A stretch of DNA of 64,000 nt, from the NCBI RefSeq assembly GCF_034702125.1, contig NW_026945753.1, positions 219,001 through 283,000 of the forward strand. Reading direction: 5' to 3'. The translations under genes were made by a program, and so were the position numbers. The notes beneath the pieces were generated by a model. It was not told the origin of the DNA. It saw nothing but the letters and a program-made list of their open reading frames with translations, and searched no databases. Every line of letters begins with the position of its first letter. The first letter of the stretch is position 1. The DNA comes from Engraulis encrasicolus. Its lineage: Eukaryota > Chordata > Actinopteri > Clupeiformes > Engraulidae. Positions 50,520 to 61,277 of this stretch are shown here, one piece after another.

Positions 50520-52410
50520 TACAGTAATTCACTGTAACTTATATTTCCCCGATAACAGCACAGTAAAAAAATATTCCCGTGATGTCACAGTGGCTTACTG
50601 GCTACTAATTGCATTCATTTCACAGTAGTTTACTGTGGCCATCCTCACAGTTTACTGTGATCTTCTCACAGTAGTTTACTGTGGCCACACCACAGTAAGT
50701 TACTGTCACCCTACCCACACTACCATGATCCCGCCCCTCCATTCATCACCACAAAAGAGGTAGCTACCATGTTATTTTGGCACCTCCCATTCCCCACCAT
50801 GACTGAGACAACTGTGGCATGGAACCAGTGCATCACACTGCTCTCTTGAATTGATAGACCGAACTATCCATAACCACAGAGAAACTTAAGTATCTGCGAA
50901 ATGTGCACTATTATTACCATTTGATAATTGTAGTCTCCTGGATGATAGTACATTAACCAGTGTGCATAGAATACTCTGAGCATAATTAGACAAACCTGAA
51001 ATTTCTTAATCAAGTAAGCAACACACCAAAAAGGATACCTGCTACCATAATACTCACTACCAACTAAATAGCTAGCCAGCCAACAAACCAGTCCACCAGC
51101 CAACCAAAAGAGTCAGTTGTCAGCTAGCCAGCCAAAGAGCCGGCTAACCAACTAACACTCAGTTAGTCAGCCAACTAACCAAAAAACAAGTCAGTTGTAT
51201 GGCTAGCCAGCTAACAAACCAGCCATCCAGTCAACCAAAAGAGTCAGTTAGCCAGCCAACCAGCTGGCCAACAAACAGTCAGTTGGTCGGTCAGTTAGCT
51301 CACTAACCAACAAGCCGGACAGAGAGCCAGCGAACCAGTCATTTAGGTAAGCAACTCAAGTATTGTGACAGTCTGAGTTTATATAGAGGTGAAAGTTAAC
51401 CATGTGACCAGAGTAATCAGGCATGTGGCAGCTGCAGGTAGTAATTCAATGAACTTGTAACAGTCCTATATACTCAAGTGAGGTCAGGTACTAATTGACA
51501 GATTGATTGGGCACTACCATTGTTCCTGGTTGATGGTAGGCAATGTCAATCATGTCATGCAGCATTTGACTTTCAATTGTGCAATGGCACTTCACAAGAT
51601 AGCCTAATTTTGTTTACTAGGTGGCAATATTCTGATTTAAAATTGGATGCTGGAGTTTTGGCGTGCACATCCAAGACAAAGGCATTAGCAGGTGCCAACT
51701 TAAAAAAAGTGTTTGTGTAGCACATTGGTTGCAACTTAATTTATTGGAAGCAGAACCAGCAACATTTCCAATCATAGACCTTCTTCTAATTAGGCCTGAC
51801 AATTAGTAATTACAATCAATCATGGCCAGGAGCAACCCAAAGTGACATACAGATATGCAACATTGGTTACTGTCCCTAGGGTAATGCCGGGTTAGGAGGG
51901 ATTAGAATCTGCAACTCTCTGATCTTAAGTCCACCTCCCTAACCATTAGGCCAAGGCAGCCACATAGTGCACCCAATCATGGCCTAGAGCCACGAAACAC
52001 CTGTTATAACAGCACAGTAGTTAACTGTGATATGACGAAAGGTCTCTCTGGATTTCACAGTAACAAATTATGGCAGAATGTCACAGTATGTTACTGTGAA
52101 ATGAATGCAATTAGTAGCCAGTAACTCATTGTGAGTTCACAGTATTTTCTACTGAACCCACAGTAAGATATTGTTACACACTTGAAGTGGGCGAAAGTTC
52201 AATGGGAAGGCATGTCAGTTGGGTTGAAGGCTGACGCCTTTACAGTAGTTAACTGTGATATGACGAATTCACAGTATGTTACTGTGAAATGAATGCAATT
52301 AGTAGCCAGTAACTCCCTGTGAGTTCACAGTAAGATATTGTTACACACTTGAAGTAGGCGAAAGTTCAATGGGAAGGCATGTCAGTTGGGTTGAGGGCTG
52401 ACGCCTTTAC
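50520..52410. repeat. CACAGTA/TACTGTG palindrome-rich element with CAGCCAGC core
   Basis: Many copies of CACAGTAGTTTACTGTGG-like palindromes lie at both sides (50520-50720, 52010-52340). Between them is a degenerate GCCAGC(C/T)AAC tract (51060-51345), then TTTATATAGAGG and ACCATGTGACCAG. The same internal order occurs in E1 and in A, B and C. A block of about 150 bp is directly duplicated (about 52090-52242 and 52283-52410). Ends are not exactly defined. Confidence 0.6.
51833..51966 (-). mobile_element. tRNA-derived SINE, copy 1
   Basis: On the minus strand a tRNA-like head reads TGGCCTAATGGTTAGGGAGG (A box). About 30 bases on, GTTGCAGATTCTAATCCC resembles a B box. A copy with the same layout lies at 52412-52540. 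It is not an intact tRNA, because it lacks the acceptor stem. Confidence 0.65.
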
Positions 52411-52411
52411 T

Positions 52412-52540
52412 CAAAGTGATATACAAATATACAAGAATGGTTGCTGTCCCCAGGGCAATGTAGGGTTTAGGGGGATTTGAACCTGCAACTCATTGAACTT
52501 AAGTTCACCTCCCTAACCATTAGGCCAAGGCAGCCACATA
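52412..52540 (-). mobile_element. tRNA-derived SINE, copy 2
   Basis: The minus-strand head TGGCCTAATGGTTAGGGAGG is identical to copy 1, and GTTGCAGGTTCAAATCCC is a near-perfect Pol III B box. Diverged from copy 1 elsewhere. Confidence 0.7.
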
Positions 52541-53240
52541 GTACAACATGGGCCTTCAGACATTTCATGGACATTTACAGCAAACTATTTTGTCATCAGG
52601 GCTTCAGATCGTGTCCCATCATGCAATGCACTTATGGAGAGCCATTTATCTAGAAGGAATATCTTAAGCGTGCTTCAAAATATTACTCCTCCTTGTTATA
52701 TTCTCTGTTTATTGTAGGGGTTGTAGGCTACTATTTAAAGTGGTACACAAGAAAAATGACCATATTCCCACCGTCATGAAGATGGTCATGTATATCTCCC
52801 AATATATATAAGCTCATTCTTCTGTTATTTGACAGAGAGTGGGGAAAAAGTAGTCAACTGATGATGGGTATATACATGTATACCACAAGACATTAAGAAT
52901 GAAATAATTTGCTGAAAATGTCAATGAAAGGTGTGATTGTAATGAAGAGCCCAACCTGTCTATGACTGAAGTTGTGCCCCAATGCACTAATAATTCAATA
53001 GAGACTCCGCCCACACAGTACTTTACTGTGATGTTTCCTAGTTTATCACTTTGGCATGCTGGTTATCCTTGAAGAGCACAGTAAAATACTGTGATGTGCA
53101 AGTTAGGTGAGAAATGGCAAGTGATACAATGATTTCAGACTAATTTGCTGTGTGCCGTGTGACCATCACAGTAGCATAGTGTACCAGAACATCAGAGTAA
53201 TTAACTGTGAGATTTCACAGTAAATTACTCTGAATTCCTT
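52541..53240. other. AT-rich sequence with TACTGTGA motifs, no gene
   Basis: Several CACAGTA/TACTGTG sites (53015-53235) indicate related repeat remnants. No exon is supported. Confidence 0.4.
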
Positions 53241-54200
53241 GTAAGTTTTTACTGTGAGCCTATGCATAGTTTAGCCTCATTTAATGTGTAAAATATAGGC
53301 TAGCATAATTTGAAAAAGTCTACCTGTGCCAAGGGCTGTCAGCAATGATTAAATTACTGCCTGCACCTGGGGTCACTCGGGTCACATGGTTCACTTGAAC
53401 AGGTATTTAAACCGGTACTGTTGCATTGTACTGCTCACTGGTTGCTAGCTAGCAGGCCAACTGGCTGGCTGGCTGGCTTAGCCTGGCCTAGCCTGGCCTG
53501 GCCTGGCCGGGTTGTAAGGGTGGCTGTATGGCTTGCTAACTAGCTTGTTTGTTAGCTTGCTTGCCAGCTAGCTGTGGCCTACATTTTCCTTAAGGTTATT
53601 TTCAGGCCATTTTTTTTATAACATTTGAGGAATGCATTTGCATACCCTTCATTGATGATACTAGACTGGTCCACCTGCCAGCACTAGCCGATCTGGCAAT
53701 TAGGCATTTATTTTAAGTATCTAATTAGGCTGATGTTCATTGGACTCCAGTGAGTATAATCCAATAACTTGTCTGATTGTAACTCTATAATTGGACTCAC
53801 CTGAGTATAATCAGTCAAATCAGTTGTCTAATTGTAACTCTATAATTGGACTCACCTGAGTATAATCACCTATCAGTTGTCTGATTGTAACTCTATTCAG
53901 TGTGTAATGGGAATGTAACACTATTCGGTGTTACCAGGGAGTTGATAACTAACTCTGCTTGGTGTTACAGCAACTCTCTGAGTATTAATAACTAACTCTG
54001 CTTGGTGTTACTGCAACTCTCTGAACATTAATAACTAACTCTGCTTGGTGTTACTGCAACTCTCTGAGTATTAATAACTAACTCTGCTTGGAGTTATTGC
54101 AACTCTCTGTATTAACTCTCTACGGATTGGGCCAATATAAACACTTTCATAGTGTTAAGATTAACACTCTCATAGTTGATTCTAACTCTCTGGAATTGGC
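53241..54200. repeat. Another element of the CAGCCAGC-core type, with TTAACACT motifs
   Basis: GGTCACATGGTTCACTTGAA, then TATTTAAACC, then a GCTGGCTGGC/GCCTGGCC tract (53460-53510) is the inverted version of the internal order in A, B and C. A TTGTAACTCTATAATTGGAC repeat of about 52 bp (53775-53895) and the 43-bp minisatellite follow. Confidence 0.5.
53945..54118 (+). repeat. 43-bp minisatellite, about four units
   Basis: AACTCTGCTTGGTGTTAC recurs at 53951, 53994, 54037 and 54080, a constant 43-bp spacing with few changes. It lies 400 bp upstream of the Ig-CARD gene's first coding exon. Confidence 0.9.
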
Positions 54201-54527
54201 TGTGTATGTCTCTTCTGTGTTTTCCAAGGAACGGATGTGGAACTTGGAATATTTCCTCACCTGTCAGGATTATACACTTCTGTAAGCAAGCAACACAATT
54301 TTATTTGAAGAGGTATAGTCCGACATAAGACCTGTACCAATGTTATTACTGTACACTGCTATTACTGTAACACCTTATCAGGTATTAGCAGTATGTACTC
54401 TGGATATGGTGAGATATCACATATGATATGAATGGATAAGAGTATCAGTTGTACAATGTGGAGGATATTCTGATATTTGGGAGGTATGACGAAAAGATAA
54501 TGTCTTTTTTTCTTCTTTTTATTTTAG

Positions 54528-54558
54528 GGAGGCAAAATGGCTGCTTTTTGCTCAACAT
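54528..54558 (+). CDS. Ig-CARD gene: first coding exon
   Basis: A strong pyrimidine tract and tttag precede GGAGGCAAA, then ATG at 54537 in a good Kozak context (A at -3, G at +4). It encodes MAAFCST plus one base and has a GTATGA donor. Phase 1 matches the next exon. The acceptor implies an upstream 5' UTR exon; 54231-54286, ending at a GTAAGC, is a possible one. The seven residues do not form a signal peptide, which is unexpected before a V-set domain. Confidence 0.5.
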
Positions 54559-54708
54559 GTATGACATTTTCTATTATCTGAAATGTTTAGTTTGACAGAT
54601 GTTTTCTTAAAATTGAGTTTCATTCTGTTTGTTTTTCATTACTACTATTGATTTGTATGACCTCAATGAAAGCCAAACTCTATCAGTCGATTTGACCTTT
54701 GTCAACAG

Positions 54709-55035
54709 GTTTCAAACTGGTTCCCAATGACCAATGCCCAAGGTTGTCAATTGGTGGGGATTCCACCCTGCCTTGTTCCCTGTCTCCCAAAATCAGTGCT
54801 GCTGCCATGCAGATCAGGTGGTTCAAGGGCACAGACTGTATCTACCTGTATAGTAATGGCTATGCGACAGAGAGGCAGGGCTATAAAAATAAAGTGAGTC
54901 TCGACACCCAAAGTCTAAGTAATGGAGATGTATCTTTGACATTGAAGGGGATCCGTAAAACAGACCAGGGCCTATACACATGCCAAGTCATCCAAGGGCA
55001 AGAAAAAGCATTGACAAGATTACGGTTATATCACA
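54709..55035 (+). CDS. Ig-CARD gene: Ig V-set domain exon
   Basis: This encodes one complete V-set immunoglobulin fold in 109 codons. The first cysteine is in STLPCSLSP, the core tryptophan in QIRWFKG, and the second cysteine in the DQGLYTCQV motif (DxGxYxC). NGDVSLTLKGIRKTD precedes it. The style resembles butyrophilin/B7-like V domains of fish. Acceptor gtcaacag, donor GTAAG, phase 1 to 1. V-set domains of this group bind ligands or other receptors at the cell surface; here the rest of the protein argues for an unusual setting. Confidence 0.9.
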
Positions 55036-55166
55036 GTAAGATTTTTTAAATTTAACTTTCACAATTACTATTATTATTATTATTATTTTTTTTATTATTC
55101 ACATTTATTTCACCCATGCTTATTTTATTTGTTATTTCTCTTATATTTATTTTGGATTTTGTAAAG

Positions 55167-55190
55167 GTGGCAAGATGATCATCAGTTGTT
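55167..55190 (+). CDS. Ig-CARD gene: 24-bp micro-exon
   Basis: GT GGC AAG ATG ATC ATC AGT TGT T lies between gtaaag and GTAAGT. It adds SGKMIISC in frame. Very small in-phase exons after the Ig exon are also known from butyrophilin-like genes. The short hydrophobic IIS is not long enough for a membrane span. Confidence 0.6.
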
Positions 55191-55283
55191 GTAAGTATCA
55201 CTTTATAAAGTATTAAGTATCACTATTAAGTATTTTTTCCTCACCAACAAGGTGACCAGTATGTTTATTTCTTGCATCTGTAG

Positions 55284-55343
55284 ATGTGAGGGATGCAACT
55301 ATTGAAGAGAAGGCAAAAATGGATCACTCTGTTCGAAATATTG
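55284..55343 (+). CDS. Ig-CARD gene: 60-bp linker exon
   Basis: Acceptor catctgtag, donor GTGAGG, phase 1 at both ends. It reads YVRDATIEEKAKMDHSVRNI, a charged hydrophilic linker. Confidence 0.65.
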
Positions 55344-55409
55344 GTGAGGCATATGTTTTAGCATATATTTCACAAGTGTTATCCATGGATTGGTTATAAT
55401 ACCTCTTCA

Positions 55410-55690
55410 TAAATCAGTCATGGGAAAGCGGTTGTCAGTTCGACTCCCGAACCACCAATTTGGTGGGGGAGTATTATATTAAGTTCTCTCTCCCATCCTC
55501 CTGCTTGGTACCATCCTGTCGCACTGCTCCCTTGTGGTGCCATTTGGGGGTTGCCCTTTGCATGATTGAGGCATAAATGCAGTTTGGTTGTGTGCAGTGA
55601 GGACTGTGTGCTGTGGAGTGCTGTGTCACAACGACAGTGGGAGTTTCCCAGGTGGACTTTCGCTTTCACCTTAGAAGTTACATAATCATT
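55410..55690 (+). mobile_element. SINE-like repeat in the Ig-CARD intron
   Basis: GTCAGTTCGACTCCCGAACC resembles a Pol III B box followed by a palindromic AACCACCAATTTGGTGGGGG. A tail with CGCACTGCTCCCTTGTGG continues downstream. It ends just before the next exon and may have weakened that exon's pyrimidine tract. Confidence 0.5.
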
Positions 55691-55736
55691 ACAGGGTGTT
55701 GTAGGAGGACAGCAGCAACATTTCCAATGCACAGAG

Positions 55737-55952
55737 AGGCAGAAGAAAAACGGGAATCAAAACAGCATCCGAAAACATTACCACAACCACAAAAGCTCAG
55801 GATGCAGATGCCACTAACTCACAACCTGAACAAGAAAGTGAGACCTAAGAAGAACATGAAACACAGGAACCTCCAATCACAGGAATTGCTGTCTCAGCTG
55901 GAAGACACAAAACATAGAATCATACAGCTAGATGACGTGTCAAAGACCACAG
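55737..55952 (+). CDS. Ig-CARD gene: basic linker and start of coiled coil
   Basis: 72 codons, phase 1 to 1, donor GTGAAT. The acceptor is chosen at cacagag|AG because it alone keeps the phase: alternatives either break the phase or meet an early TAA or TGA. It starts EAEEKRESKQ, is rich in lysine, glutamine and proline (LPQPQKLRMQM), and ends with a heptad-like stretch SQELLSQLEDTKHRIIQLDD. A bipartite-like basic run KKVRPKKNMKHR lies in the middle. The acceptor lacks a pyrimidine tract, so it is less certain. Confidence 0.6.
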
Positions 55953-58179
55953 GTGAATTTTACCTTTCACTACATATCTTATAAAGGTTATACAGCAACA
56001 CACAGCACTAGACTGTCCTCTTGAAAATAGATTCTCATTGGGGCTTGGACTTATAGTAGGCCAGGTACCAGTCATGCACAGGGATTACATGGGCACTACC
56101 TAAGCAATAAGCCAAGGGAGGCTGTGGGTTTGTGTTCGATTTATAATGGGCAAAGGAAGTTGTAGCACGACGCGAAGCGGAGTGCTGTAAAACTTCCCTT
56201 AGCCGTTATAAGAACCTTAGGAGAGCAGACTTGAGCACACTACTTTACATTGGTGACATGTTTTGATTTATCTTGGTGTACCATATTTACTTTCTTTGGT
56301 TGAGAGCTAACAACAGCAACAAGCACATTAATGAACGCAGGAACATAACATGCTCAGACAGTTCACATGAGTGCTCAGTTTAGTGTCTTCCTGAAAGTCC
56401 ACCTTGTCGTTAAAATGTATGCAATGTAATTTCACAATGTTAAAAGCCTGTGTTGGGTGGCTACCTTTTGCAAGCGCTCAGCAGAATAATCATTGAGTTG
56501 CATTGTGCTCATTGAATCAGTTATTTTAAAATGAAGCAATATTTAGGTAAACATTTATTCCAAAGATTCCTGGTACACCTCTACTGTATTTCTGATCCAG
56601 TCTCGCTCCCGCTTAGATTGGGATCCTCCTGGCATGAAAAGAGACAGCTTACCAGGCTGGCGCTCAACAACATCTTCAGGTTTTACACATTTTTATACAA
56701 TTAAACCTTTTCCATATTTTCCAGTAGCCTTTTGGATTCACCCTGCTCCCAAACCAAAATGCAGTAGAACCAATCAGCAGTGCAGGATTTTCAGAGATGT
56801 GAAATAGTCCAAATTTAAACATAGTAAAGTATGAAAAAATAAGTGAAACTTTAGAGTTGTTTCAGCAACAATGGTCGCTCAGATCGACTGACTCATTTAC
56901 ATTGATTCTGTCATTTTAACTGTATTTTCCCAATGGGAAAAGTAATTGTTTCCCCAATCACATGCAATGACAATTTTATGTCAGGGACCACGATCAGGGC
57001 CACCGGTGCCTATAGGCAGAATACGCACTATATTGAATTACAATATAGTATATTTAATAACTATGAACAGGCTCATCATTTTACCTTGAAAAATGTGTAT
57101 CCTATTACTCAATTCGCGCACTCACTGTTTTGCCTAATGCAAACACCCACTCTCTGTAGGCCTAATGGTACAGCTCAATTTGCGTCTTCCCTTCTGGTTC
57201 GCTGCTAACTGTGATGGAATAGCCAGTGCAGCGCTTTACAGCTTTGACACAAGACGACAGAAGTAGTCACATTTCAACAATGAAGCCACAGCACAAGTCT
57301 TACTTTACCCAATTGTCTGTTATCTGAAACAAATGAGATGAATGTTGGCGCATACTTCAAAAGAAATGTAATTCCAAAGTGATTTGAAGTTAGGGGTAGG
57401 GACTTGCTAGCAAACCATCTGACGAACAGTAACAAAGAGTTAATGGTCATCTGAACTGCTCAAAACGGATAAACACTGGACTTGAAATTAGTTAAATGTT
57501 TGAAAATTCAACATATTACGGTGTTTAGCCTAATTTGCTGTTGGACATCCTTCATTTCCGTCAATATAAAAGGTCCCAACTTCAAGGCAAAAGGGTAGCC
57601 TACTCTTCCTAACTTTAGCCAAAGTTAAATTAGACACAAAACAAAATGAAATACAATGCCCAAATAAAACTGTCTATCAAACACCTTGACAGGAATCCTG
57701 TGTGCCTTGGAAAATGTGCTCTGAAAAGAGTTAAAGAAACCTTTGCGCACATATAGCACAATTGACTCGAATTGGTCAATGATGGTTCTTCATTGCACAA
57801 TTCACTGCACTGCATTCATGTCTGCATACTCCATAACCTACTTCAGACAGTTTGTGTGTCTTGCCCAGCCGAATATACTGTAGAAAGTTTTTTGATTAGG
57901 CTGTTTATCCATTTACTATTAGCAGTCTTCAGGGAGGAAACGCGATGGCGGATTTAACAGACAGAACTCGATCAAGTGACAAAGAGAGAGAGGGGCATGG
58001 AAGAGATTTCTCCACGCTCAAGTGCACCGGCTTGACCGCCGTTATAGTTCTCATAAACACTACTTTCACAGCTTCTGACCTCCGACGTGTCAATGTGATT
58101 CCGGCCAACTCAACAAATTACACCACACAGCGAGTTGTTGACCATAGCCTATTTTTCGTCTGCGTAGCTTGCATGTGTA

Positions 58180-59387
58180 CAGTGCCATGAGAAAGTTTGG
58201 GCACACTTTTGGAAAATCAGTACATCGGTTTATTTCTTGTTATACCTTCTTTGGGGTGCCCATATTTATGCACACACATATTTGTGTTTAAATCCACAGA
58301 CAATTCTTTCTATAACACCTATGAAAATTCTTCCACTGCTGAAATGTTTCTCTTTCCCTACAGTTTAACTTATGTTTAAAGGAAGTTGCTACTTTAAAAG
58401 CTCAATGAGAAATAAACCGATGTAACGATTTTCCAAAAGGGTGCCCAAACTTTCTTAAAATTCTGCGGCAAGAATCCTAACAAGAACCAGAATGAGAGAG
58501 CACATCTCTCCTGTCTTGGCAGACCTGCACTGGTTACCTGTCTCATACAGAATCGACTTTAAGATTCTGCTCACAGTATTTAAAGCATTAAATGGACTTG
58601 CCCCTAGCTATATCTCAGACATGCTCTCTTTTTATGCCCCTGCTCGAGCTCTCAGGTCCACTGATGCCAAGCTGCTAAGGACCCCCACCCCCCCGCAGAA
58701 GAAGATCGGCGACGCCGCGTTTGCCTGCTATGCGCCCAAGAGATGGAACACCCTCCCCATCGAGATCCGATCAGCCACCTCCGTCGACTCCTTTAAGAAG
58801 CAGCTGAAGACCCACCTCTTCATCCTTGCCAACTCCTAGCTGCCAAGACGTCATAGTGTCCCAGCCGCCGCAGCGCCCTTACTACTCGCACTCCAGCCCT
58901 GGCAGGGGGCTCCCCTAGGTGGCCGCTGGTCTCTGCCTGAGGTTTCTTCCTGACTACAGGGGGTCTTTTTTCTCAGACCTCACTGAGCTTTTTTTCCCCC
59001 TCACAAACTATGAATCAAGCGAAAGGGAGTTTTTCCTCACCCCTGATGCCACCAGGGGCCGCACCTGAGCGCCCAATCTCTGTGTGACTATCTATGACTT
59101 ATGATAGGCCCAGCCACTATGGACCTTACACATCTAAGAATCCTGGTCCTAACCTACGTTGACCTTATGACTCTACATTCTCTGTCTATCTCTTCTTCCT
59201 CTGCCTTCCTGCTTTTTCTGCCTCTCCTCTATACCTCTCCTTTTAAATCTATCTCTCCTCTCCTTTTAAATCTATCTCTAACAATGTTTTTTCCCATTTG
59301 TTAAGCACTTTGAGTTACATGCCTTGTATGACACAGTGCTATACAAATACAATTATTATTATTATTATTATTATTCTCATGGCACTG
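58180..59387. mobile_element. Tc1/mariner-like foldback MITE, split by an L2 LINE
   Basis: The ends CAGTGCCATGAGAAAGTTTG and ...AAACTTTCT / CATGGCACTG are inverted, with TA at 58178-58179 and 59388-59389. The internal arms (TACATCGGTTTATTTC and GAAATAAACCGATGTA) fold back. It is split just before its last ten bases by the LINE. Confidence 0.85.
58462..59376 (+). mobile_element. 5'-truncated L2-type LINE: reverse transcriptase C-terminus and 3' UTR
   Basis: The open part (58492-58839) reads REHISPVLADLHWLPVSYRI, DFKILLTVFKALNGLAPSYI and, later, APKRWNTLPIEIRSA. These match the conserved C-terminal segment of L2-clade reverse transcriptases (HWLPV...R(I/V)xFK, LAPxYL, WNxLP). The 3' UTR ends with AAGCACTTTGAG, ATACAAATACAATT and (ATT)n, typical of L2. 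It is dead and 5' truncated. Confidence 0.88.
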
Positions 59388-59727
59388 TATAGCATAGCTT
59401 AACTTGGGGAGGACAGGTAGAGTAAAGGTCACTCATCCCATCTATTGCAGAGGTACGATTAAAGACCTCTTTTTCTATTTAACAGAATAATTAGAACATA
59501 TTCCAGCACCAAGTAACCCAAACATAGTAGATCTAAATGTGCTGTGCATTTCTTAGGCTGCAGCATACAATAATAATAATAATAATTATTATTATTATTA
59601 CATTATCAGGGGTGGCTCCTTAACCCGTAACAGTGGGAACAGTACTGCTTAACAGTATGAAACAGATGATTGATTAAAGTGCATATTAACAGTTTATGAT
59701 GAATTAAAACATCACTATTTTATACAG
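59388..59727 (+). other. Intron end before the coiled-coil exon
   Basis: It contains an (AAT)n/(ATT)n palindromic tract at about 59568-59600. No exon. It ends tttatacag. Confidence 0.5.
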
Positions 59728-60093
59728 CCTTTGATGGATGGGGCAAGACAACGGACAACCTTTGGGACACAAAACAACAACTATGCGTACTGCAGAGAAA
59801 CGATCAACAGGACAAGACAAAACATGTAGAACAGAAAGAAGCAGTCAACCAGAAAATAAAGTCAGAACGTAATAATATGGGTAAAAGAGAAGGAGACAGA
59901 CAGACAGAACTTGGGAGGATAGGTAAAACAGAGCGGGAGAGGGAGGGACTGCGGAAGGAACAGGAGGACAGGAACAGCCAACTACAGGAGCTGAGAATAC
60001 TACAACTAATGGACAAGGAGGAAGAGGAGGAGGAAAGAGAGAGAGAGATGGAGGACAGAGAAAGACAGTTGGTGAGGAGAGGACATGAAGATG
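59728..60093 (+). CDS. Ig-CARD gene: coiled-coil exon 1
   Basis: 122 codons, phase 1 to 1, acceptor tatacag, donor GTGAGTA. It opens SFDGWGKTTDNLWDTKQQLC and then becomes a long charged helix: KHVEQKEAVNQKIKSERNN, REREGLRKEQEDRNSQLQEL, MDKEEEEEEREREMEDRERQ. The absence of proline or glycine breaks in the second half indicates a coiled coil, probably for oligomerisation. Confidence 0.8.
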
Positions 60094-60162
60094 GTGAGTA
60101 TGAAACAAAACATTCATTTGTTCATTCATTCATGCATACTATTTATTGTTATCAGGATAGAA

Positions 60163-60164
60163 TT

Positions 60165-60258
<94 letters not shown>

Positions 60259-60286
60259 ATTCGGTAGCTTCAGCAAAACACTGCAT

Positions 60287-60342
<56 letters not shown>
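60163..60342 (+). repeat. (TC)n and (TG)n microsatellites in the intron
   Basis: TC at about 60163-60256 and TG at about 60290-60342, close to the acceptor at 60388. The tracts are pyrimidine- and GT-rich and could influence splicing of this 295-bp intron. Confidence 0.93.
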
Positions 60343-60344
<2 letters not shown>

Positions 60345-60388
60345 AAGGTGAGGCTTATGAAATATTCTTGGAAATACTTTCTGCTCAG

Positions 60389-60841
60389 ATCAAACGGAGG
60401 CACAACCAGATATGCTGGAACAACCAGAACTACTGGGACAGAAACTACTGCAAACAAACGAAGAGGTACAACAGCAACTAGAAGAGATGAAGAGAGAGGT
60501 GCAGAAGTTCAGTATAACAAAGGAGATTATTGAAAGTCAATTGAAATCACTGCAAAAAGATTTGAATGTGAAGAACAACCAACAGCAAGACAAGATGACC
60601 CAACTGCTGGACAAAGAGAGGGAGCTGAAAGGGAGAAGCAGACAGGTGGAGGAGAGAGAGAAAGAGGTGGAGGAGAGAGACAGACAGATGGAGGAGAGAG
60701 ACAAAGAGGAGGAGGAGAGAGAAAGACAGATGGAGGAGAGAGACAGACAGATGAAGGAGAAAGAAAGACACGTGGAGGAGAGAGAACGACAGATGATCTG
60801 GAAGCAGAATAAAATAATTCCACCTCTTCTATTAAATCAAG
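60389..60841 (+). CDS. Ig-CARD gene: coiled-coil exon 2 with heptad repeats
   Basis: 151 codons, phase 1 to 1, acceptor ctgctcag, donor GTAATA. The first part is a classical coiled coil (LLGQKLLQTNEEVQQQLEEM, IIESQLKSLQKDLNVKNNQQ). From 60640 it becomes seven tandem 7-residue units of the form (R/K)x(V/M/E)EER(E/D), encoded by 21-bp repeats, ending RQMIWKQNKIIPPLLLNQ. Butyrophilin genes also encode heptads in 21-bp units, though as separate exons. Likely role: a rigid multimerisation stalk before the CARD. Confidence 0.83.
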
Positions 60842-61023
60842 GTAATATAATATATCAATGTTGTCATATCCTGTTATGCATATAGGCAAGGCACTCTGGA
60901 AATAATGCAGAAAATAATTCAGAATGTCCCTAATCCATTGTGCCCTTGCTTTTGAACATGTGTAACACATCATGCTATGATGTCACTGCAAATATGATGC
61001 TTCTTACTTTATCTGCTAAACAG

Positions 61024-61277
61024 GTGATCACTTCCTAGATCGGCACCGCTCTAGTCTGATAGAGCGCGTCACCACAGTGGACCGTGTGCTGGAGCGTCTG
61101 CTAGACCTGCATGTGCTCAGTCCAGAGGCCGTTGAGGAGCTGAAGACTCAGGACACTAATGTGAAGAAGGTGACCGGCCTGCTAGACCTGGGCAACATCA
61201 GGTGCAGCAAGAGGGGCAAAGACCTGCTGTATAAGATCCTGGAGGAGACGGAACCATTTATGATGGAGGATCTAAAG
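61024..61277 (+). CDS. Ig-CARD gene: CARD exon, up to the hAT insertion
   Basis: Acceptor gctaaacag, phase 1. The exon encodes a caspase recruitment domain: DHFLDRHRSSLIERVTTVDR, VLERLLDLHVLSPEAVEELK, TQDTNVKKVTGLLDLGNIRC, SKRGKDLLYKILEETEPFMM. It matches the ASC/NLRP1/caspase-1 type (F-x-D-x-HR-x-x-LI at helix 1, the L-x-x-LL at helix 2, P at the loop before helix 3, the DLL-x-x-L at helix 5). These CARDs bind others of their kind to recruit pro-caspase-1. The frame continues into the hAT and meets TAA at 61374-61376. Confidence 0.87.

Larger units (their letters stand above)
55953..59727 (+). other. Large intron of the Ig-CARD gene, filled with repeats
   Basis: A foldback with AAGTTGTAGCACGACGCGAAGC lies at about 56150-56205. 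A Tc1-like MITE with an L2 insertion occupies 58180-59387. Plus-strand frames at 56933-57208 and 57945-58190 have no recognised domain. A stretch at 56601-56679 is framed by AG and GT, but its 79-bp length would break the phase, so it is not included as an exon. Confidence 0.6.

Noticed and set aside
51060..51345. CRISPR-like or regular array from the repeated GCCAGC motif
   Set aside because: Spacing is irregular and units degenerate; it is a simple-sequence tract in a eukaryotic transposon.
51833..51966. tRNA gene on the minus strand
   Set aside because: A- and B-box-like parts exist but no acceptor stem or anticodon arm can be paired; two diverged copies fit a SINE.
56601..56679. Possible extra exon of the Ig-CARD gene framed by an AG and a GT
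   Set aside because: Its 79-bp length would shift the uniform phase-1 chain, and the model is already in frame without it.
57945..58190. Plus-strand frame starting MADLTDRTRSSDKEREGHGR
   Set aside because: No domain, no fitting splice sites, and it runs into a Tc1-like MITE.
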